Assembly: GCF_002113025.1 (NCBI RefSeq)
Contig: NZ_NEJH01000006.1
Coordinates: 224,585 to 288,584, forward strand
Reading direction: 5' to 3'
DNA length: 64,000 nucleotides
Source: Pseudomonas sp. B28(2017)
GTDB taxonomy: Bacteria > Pseudomonadota > Gammaproteobacteria > Pseudomonadales > Pseudomonadaceae
The notes below the pieces were generated by a model. That model did no database searches. It saw only the letters and a list, made by a program, of their open reading frames with translations, and was not told where the DNA came from. Within the stretch, counting starts at the first letter, position 1, and each line of letters opens with the position of its first letter. Below are positions 59,680-64,000 of the stretch, piece by piece. The position numbers and the translations under genes were made by a program.

Positions 59680-59705
59680 ACAAAGCCGCCCAAGGGCGGC
59701 TTTGT
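59680..59705 (-). terminator. Intrinsic terminator of accC
   Basis: Perfect 12-bp arms (59680-59691 and 59694-59705; ACAAAGCCGCCC) with a 2-nt loop, 16 bp beyond the accC stop; the minus-strand continuation is TTGTTTC. Confidence 0.82.
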
Positions 59706-59720
59706 CGATGGGGTCGAAGC

Positions 59721-61079
59721 TTAGTGCTTCTCGCCAGCCAGCTTGTGCTCGAGGTAGTGAATGTTCACGCCCCCTTTGCAGAAGCCTTCGTCACGAGTCA
59801 GGTCGCGGTGCAGCGGGATGTTGGTCTTGATCCCGTCGACCACGATTTCGTCCAGCGCATTGCGCATGCGCGCCATGGCTTCGTCACGGGTTGCGCCGTA
59901 GGTGATCAGCTTGCCGATCAACGAATCGTAGTTCGGCGGAACGGCATAGCCGCTGTACAGGTGCGAATCGACGCGAACGCCGTTGCCGCCTGGAGCGTGG
60001 AAATGCTTGACCGTGCCTGGGCTCGGCATGAAGGTTTTCGGGTCTTCGGCGTTGATCCGGCATTCCAGTGCGTGACCGCGGATGACGACGTCATCCTGGG
60101 TGAACGACAGCTTGTTGCCGGCGGCGATGCTGAGCATCTCCTTGACGATGTCGATGCCGGTGACCATTTCCGATACCGGGTGCTCTACCTGAACACGAGT
60201 GTTCATCTCGATGAAGTAGAAACGACCGTTCTCGTACAGGAACTCGAAAGTGCCTGCGCCACGGTAACCGATGTCGATGCACGCCTGGACGCAGCGAGCC
60301 AGGACTTCCTCGCGCGCGTTCTCGTCGATGCCCGGTGCCGGCGCTTCTTCGAGAACTTTCTGGTGACGACGTTGCAACGAGCAGTCGCGGTCGCCCAGAT
60401 GGATAGCATGACCCTGGCCATCGGAAAGAACCTGGACTTCCACGTGGCGTGGGTTGGTCAGGAACTTTTCCAGATAGACCATCGGGTTGCCGAACGCCGC
60501 GCCGGCTTCGGAGCGGGTCAGTTTGGCCGAGGCAATCAGGTCTTCTTCTTTGTGCACAACGCGCATGCCGCGACCACCACCGCCGCCAGCGGCCTTGATG
60601 ATCACCGGGTAACCGACTTCGCGACCGATGCGCAGAGCGGTTTCTTCGTCTTCCGGCAGCGGGCCGTCAGAGCCCGGAACAGTCGGTACGCCAGCGGCGA
60701 TCATGGCGTGCTTGGCCGATACCTTGTCGCCCATCAGGCGAATGGTTTCGGCTTTCGGGCCAATGAACGCGAAGCCGGATTTCTCGACCTGCTCGGCGAA
60801 ATCGGCGTTTTCCGCAAGGAAACCGTAGCCCGGGTGAATGGCGGTGGCGCCAGTCACTTCGGCTGCAGCAATGATTGCCGGAATGTGCAGGTAGGAGTGG
60901 GCGGCCGATGCCGGACCGATGCAGACGGATTCGTCTGCCAGGCCCAGGTGCATCAGTTCCTTGTCAGCCTTGGAGTAAACGGCGACGGTCTTGATGCCCA
61001 TCTCTTTGCAGGCGCGCAGGATCCGCAGGGCGATCTCACCGCGGTTGGCGATCAGAACTTTTTCCAACTTCGCAGTCAT
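59721..61079 (-). CDS. accC: Acetyl-CoA carboxylase, biotin carboxylase subunit AccC
   Basis: 452 residues, ATP-grasp biotin carboxylase initiating fatty-acid synthesis. EKVLIANRGEIALRILRACKEMGIK, IHPGYGFLAENADFAE, PVIIKAAGGGGGRGMRVV, YLEKFLTNPRHVEVQVL and FIEMNTRVQVEHPVSEMVTGIDIV are diagnostic. Start at 61079 (MTAKLEKV) chosen over an earlier in-frame start; 17 bp after accB. Confidence 0.98.
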   Translation of the reverse strand: MTAKLEKVLIANRGEIALRILRACKEMGIKTVAVYSKADKELMHLGLADESVCIGPASAAHSYLHIPAIIAAAEVTGATAIHPGYGFLAENADFAEQVEKSGFAFIGPKAETIRLMGDKVSAKHAMIAAGVPTVPGSDGPLPEDEETALRIGREVGYPVIIKAAGGGGGRGMRVVHKEEDLIASAKLTRSEAGAAFGNPMVYLEKFLTNPRHVEVQVLSDGQGHAIHLGDRDCSLQRRHQKVLEEAPAPGIDENAREEVLARCVQACIDIGYRGAGTFEFLYENGRFYFIEMNTRVQVEHPVSEMVTGIDIVKEMLSIAAGNKLSFTQDDVVIRGHALECRINAEDPKTFMPSPGTVKHFHAPGGNGVRVDSHLYSGYAVPPNYDSLIGKLITYGATRDEAMARMRNALDEIVVDGIKTNIPLHRDLTRDEGFCKGGVNIHYLEHKLAGEKH

Positions 61080-61096
61080 CAAAGGCTCTCCGCGGT

Positions 61097-61564
61097 TCAA
61101 ACGATGGTGAACAGCGGTTGGTCGTACTCAACCGGCTGGCCGTCTTCGACGAGGATGGACTCGATCACACCGCTGGTTTCAGCTTCGATGTGGTTCATCA
61201 TCTTCATGGCTTCAACGATGCACAGGGTGTCGCCTTTCTTCACAGTCTGGCCGACTTCCACGAAGGACGGCGAGGTTGGCGAAGACTTGCGATAGAAAGT
61301 ACCGACCATCGGCGAACGGGCAACGGCACCGTTCAGTGCCGGGGCGGCAGCAGCAGGTGCAGCAGCGGCAGCGACAGCCGGAGCGGCGGCAGCGGCAGGT
61401 GCGGCAGCCGGAGCAGGCATTGGAGCCGGCGCGTAGTACTGCTGGGCCGGGGTCTTGCTATGACGGCTGATGCGTACGGACTCTTCGCCTTCCTTGATCT
61501 CGAGCTCGTCGATGCCGGACTCTTCCAGCAGTTCGATCAGTTTCTTAACTTTACGGATATCCAT
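61097..61564 (-). CDS. accB: Acetyl-CoA carboxylase biotin carboxyl carrier protein AccB
   Basis: 155 residues. The N-terminal MDIRKVKKLIELLEESGIDELEIKEGEESVRI, an Ala/Pro linker (about residues 45-78) and the biotinyl domain with the biotin lysine in CIVEAMKMMNHIEAE. Forms the accBC operon, 47 bp after aroQ, a conserved arrangement. Confidence 0.98.
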   Translation of the reverse strand: MDIRKVKKLIELLEESGIDELEIKEGEESVRISRHSKTPAQQYYAPAPMPAPAAAPAAAAAPAVAAAAAPAAAAPALNGAVARSPMVGTFYRKSSPTSPSFVEVGQTVKKGDTLCIVEAMKMMNHIEAETSGVIESILVEDGQPVEYDQPLFTIV

Positions 61565-61611
61565 GAATCATCAACTCCCAAGGGTCGGTCAGGGGCGTTT
61601 AAGCTTGTTGT

Positions 61612-62064
61612 TCAAGCTGTTGCCTGTCTTTCAAGCTGCTCTAGGGCGGCCTCCAGGGCCAGTCGATAACCGCTGGCGCCAAGGCCGCAGATCACTCCCA
61701 CCGCTACGTCGGAGAAGTAAGAGTGATGGCGGAAAGGTTCGCGTTTGTGCACGTTAGACAAATGCACTTCGATGAATGGGATGCTCACCGCCAGCAGCGC
61801 GTCACGTAATGCGACACTTGTATGTGTAAAAGCTGCCGGATTGATCAAAATGAAGTCCACGCCTTCGCTGCGGGCAGCGTGAATACGGTCGATCAATTCG
61901 TACTCGGCATTGCTTTGCAGGTGCAGCAAATGGTGACCGGCTTCGCGGGCACGGCGTTCCAGGTCCTGGTTGATCTGCGCCAGCGTCGTGGCGCCGTAGG
62001 TACCCGGTTCGCGAGTGCCGAGCAGGTTCAGGTTGGGTCCGTGCAATACGAGTAGTGTCGCCAT
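61612..62064 (-). CDS. aroQ: Type II 3-dehydroquinate dehydratase AroQ
   Basis: 150 residues, dodecameric shikimate-pathway enzyme. VLHGPNLNLLGTREPGTYG with the catalytic Tyr/Arg loop, LQSNAEYELIDRIHAA, ILINPAAFTHTSVALRDAL (catalytic His) and EVHLSNVHKREPFRHHSYFS are diagnostic. It heads aroQ-accB-accC. Confidence 0.97.
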   Translation of the reverse strand: MATLLVLHGPNLNLLGTREPGTYGATTLAQINQDLERRAREAGHHLLHLQSNAEYELIDRIHAARSEGVDFILINPAAFTHTSVALRDALLAVSIPFIEVHLSNVHKREPFRHHSYFSDVAVGVICGLGASGYRLALEAALEQLERQATA

Positions 62065-62196
62065 CGGCGGTTCCTTTGTTATCCGTGAGCAATTGTCAGA
62101 ACCCGGCGACTATGCCGCAAAGCCTTTGTGACTGTCCAGTTCTCTGCAATAGCCAGCACGATGACCGATGTTTGCGCGAAATATATGACTGCTTGA

Positions 62197-63942
62197 TTAA
62201 ATTTGGTCATTGGCCCTGGTAACACGTTCGGCGAAGTCTTTGGCGCTGATCTCGCCAATCACCCGCACATCGGCGCGTTCGACGCCGTCCTTGCCGAAAA
62301 ACATCAGGGCCGGTGGACCGAACAACTGGTAACGGTCGAGCAGGGCGCGTTGTTCGGCGTTGCTGGCGGTGATGTCGAAGCGGATCAGCCGGTAACCCTT
62401 GAGGCGTTCGACGACGATCGGGTCGTTCAGCACCTCATGTTCGATGACTTTGCAGCTGATGCACCAGTCGGCGTACCAGTCGAGCAGCAGCGGTGTGCCG
62501 GATGACCGTGCGTCGGCGAGTGCGCGATCCAGATCGGCCGGTGTGCTGACGGTTTGCCAGCTGCTGGTGTTTTGTACAGGTCCGTTGCTGTCAGCGATAC
62601 GGGGCTGGCCAATCGGGTTGAGCGGGTCGGTCTGGCCGCTGAAGGCGCCATACCAGCAGGCCAATGCGTAAAATAGCAGGAACATGCCGAGCAATTGGCC
62701 CAGGCGTTTGCGTGGTGGTTTATAGACGAACTCCAGCGCGCCCATGAACAGGCCGACGCCGCCCGCCAGCAAACCGATCAGCAACAAGGTGACCTGACCC
62801 GGCAGGACGCGGCTGAGCAGGCCGACGGCCAACCCGAGCAACAACACACCAATTGCGTTTTTCACGTAGACCAGCCACGGGCCGCTTTTCGGCAACCAGG
62901 CTGCGCCGCCGGTGGCCACCAGCAACAGCGGGGCGCCCATGCCGAGGCCGAGCATGAACAGTTTCAAGCCGCCGCCCAGCGCATCGCCACTAGCGCTGAT
63001 GTATAGCAGCACGCCGGCCAATGGCGCCGAAACACAGGGTGAAACCAGCAGGCTGGAGACCACGCCCAACACCGCGGCACCCCACAGTGACCCGCCTTTG
63101 GTGCGACCGGCGATGCGGTCCAGACGACTGCTGATGGCGTGCGGCAGCTTCAGTTCGAAGACGCCGAACATCGCCAGTGCGAACAGCGCAAAAAACATCG
63201 CGAAAGGCACCAGCACCCATGCCGATTGCAATCGCGCCTGCAGATTGAGCTGGGCACCGAACAGGCCCATCAGCGCACCGAGCAGGGCAAAGCAGGCGGC
63301 CATCGGCAGTACATAGGCCAGCGACAGGTTGAAACCGCGCCAGCCGCCAATCTGGCCGCGCAGTACCACGCCGGACAGGATCGGCAGCATGGGCAGCACG
63401 CAGGGCGTGAACGTCAGGCCCAGGCCTGCGAGGAAGAACAATGCCAGTTCGTGCCAGTTCCATTGATAGGCCGTTGCCGGAGCGCCGCTGCCCTCGATGC
63501 TCAAGCGCTCGGTTTCCGGCGGATAGCACAGGCCTTTGTCGGCGCAACCCTGATAGGTCACGGCCAGGGTGAAGGCGCGCTGGTCGGTGCGCGGCACCTC
63601 GACGTCGAGAATGCCGTGGTAGACCTCGACATCGCCGAAGTATTCATCGTGCTTTTTTTGGCCGTCTGGCAGTTTCGCGGTGCCGAGAGCGACATCGGCC
63701 GGATCGGCGCGAAATTGAAAACGGTGGCGGTAGAGGTAATAACCTTCGGTGGCGACGAAGCGCAGCTTGATCGATTGCGGCGTGCTGTCTACCAGACTCA
63801 GTTGGAAGGCTTCACGCACCGGCAGGAAGTCGGCGCTGTTGTTGATCGAGCCCAGGCTTGAACTGGGGCGATTCTCCAGCAAGCCAGTGGCGCTGGCCGG
63901 CAGGGCGAACACTAAAAACAGCAGGCAGAGCAAACGGCGCAT
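62197..63942 (-). CDS. dsbD: Thiol:disulfide interchange protein DsbD
   Basis: 581 residues: signal peptide (MRRLLCLLFLVFALPASA), periplasmic alpha domain with the Cys pair in YQGCADKGLCYPPE, eight-helix membrane beta domain with Cys in LTFTPCVLPMLPILSGV and SLLVSPCVSAPLAGVLLY, and a thioredoxin-like gamma domain with WYADWCISCKVIEHEVL (CISC). It passes cytosolic reducing power to periplasmic DsbC/CcmG. It precedes aroQ on the same strand with a 132-bp gap. Confidence 0.96.
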   Translation of the reverse strand: MRRLLCLLFLVFALPASATGLLENRPSSSLGSINNSADFLPVREAFQLSLVDSTPQSIKLRFVATEGYYLYRHRFQFRADPADVALGTAKLPDGQKKHDEYFGDVEVYHGILDVEVPRTDQRAFTLAVTYQGCADKGLCYPPETERLSIEGSGAPATAYQWNWHELALFFLAGLGLTFTPCVLPMLPILSGVVLRGQIGGWRGFNLSLAYVLPMAACFALLGALMGLFGAQLNLQARLQSAWVLVPFAMFFALFALAMFGVFELKLPHAISSRLDRIAGRTKGGSLWGAAVLGVVSSLLVSPCVSAPLAGVLLYISASGDALGGGLKLFMLGLGMGAPLLLVATGGAAWLPKSGPWLVYVKNAIGVLLLGLAVGLLSRVLPGQVTLLLIGLLAGGVGLFMGALEFVYKPPRKRLGQLLGMFLLFYALACWYGAFSGQTDPLNPIGQPRIADSNGPVQNTSSWQTVSTPADLDRALADARSSGTPLLLDWYADWCISCKVIEHEVLNDPIVVERLKGYRLIRFDITASNAEQRALLDRYQLFGPPALMFFGKDGVERADVRVIGEISAKDFAERVTRANDQI

Positions 63943-64000
63943 GACGGTCTCGCGTATCGGAATTGGGGGGATGATAGCGGACAGTTGCGGGGGTGGGCAG

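Noticed and set aside
59553..61295. 580-codon open frame antisense to accC/accB
   Set aside because: Complementary-strand artefact over highly conserved genes.

Overview
The window is a contiguous stretch of a high-GC gammaproteobacterial chromosome, almost certainly a Pseudomonas of the fluorescens group. The evidence is the encoded protein set (a RetS-type hybrid kinase beside purD-purH, Fis translationally coupled to DusB, an OprC copper receptor, a full urt/ure urea system, aerobic cobalamin genes), the gene order, which resembles the P. aeruginosa PA2903-2914 and PA4843-4868 neighbourhoods, and many REP-type palindromes of the GTGGGAGCGAGC...GCTCGCGA kind that are typical of these genomes. 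I saw no tRNA, rRNA, insertion sequence, prophage or CRISPR array.

Layout. 1-2276: 3' end of a branched-chain amino-acid ABC operon (livM partial, livG, livF) with a terminator, followed by a 770-bp non-coding stretch holding TGTGGATAA (DnaA-box-like) motifs at 12-bp spacing. 3051-6069: SDR oxidoreductase, CDF-type cation transporter, AGE-family sugar isomerase. 6213-8610: urease accessory operon ureE-F-G-J (minus strand). 8910-21777: an assorted region with a FabR-like TetR regulator, a secreted 13/14-residue repeat protein, an AsmA-family protein, a LysR regulator divergent from an azoreductase/SMR pair, a lipase, an EamA exporter divergent from an AraC regulator, PsiF, an AI-2E-family permease, a YegD Hsp70-like protein, CbpA and a broken remnant of cbpM.

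21919-32279 (minus strand) is the urea block: urtABCDE (high-affinity urea uptake), then ureD-ureA-two GNAT acetyltransferases-ureB-ureC. All three urea transcription units (urtA, ureD, ureE) carry a -24/-12 sigma-54-like promoter and share GCACCA/TGGTGC half-sites upstream, which points to NtrC-type nitrogen control. 32593-40715 (minus strand) is a metal-acquisition block: an FecCD/BtuCD-type ABC importer, a PepSY membrane protein with a Met/His-rich loop, the OprC receptor with a CxxxM/HxM copper-site signature, a PCu(A)C chaperone and two Cys/Met/His-rich DUF2946 proteins. 40825-41487 is a HigBA-like toxin-antitoxin pair whose toxin gene is frameshifted. 41544-49111 is a divergent aerobic cobalamin corrin-ring cluster (cobK-cbiD-cobL one way, cobG-cobH-cobI-cobJ the other).

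49163-64000 (all minus strand) is conserved core: MarC, RetS, purD, purH, fis-dusB, a zinc-ribbon DUF3426 protein, prmA, accC-accB, aroQ and dsbD. Long open frames antisense to many of these genes are by-products of the high GC3 and are not annotated.
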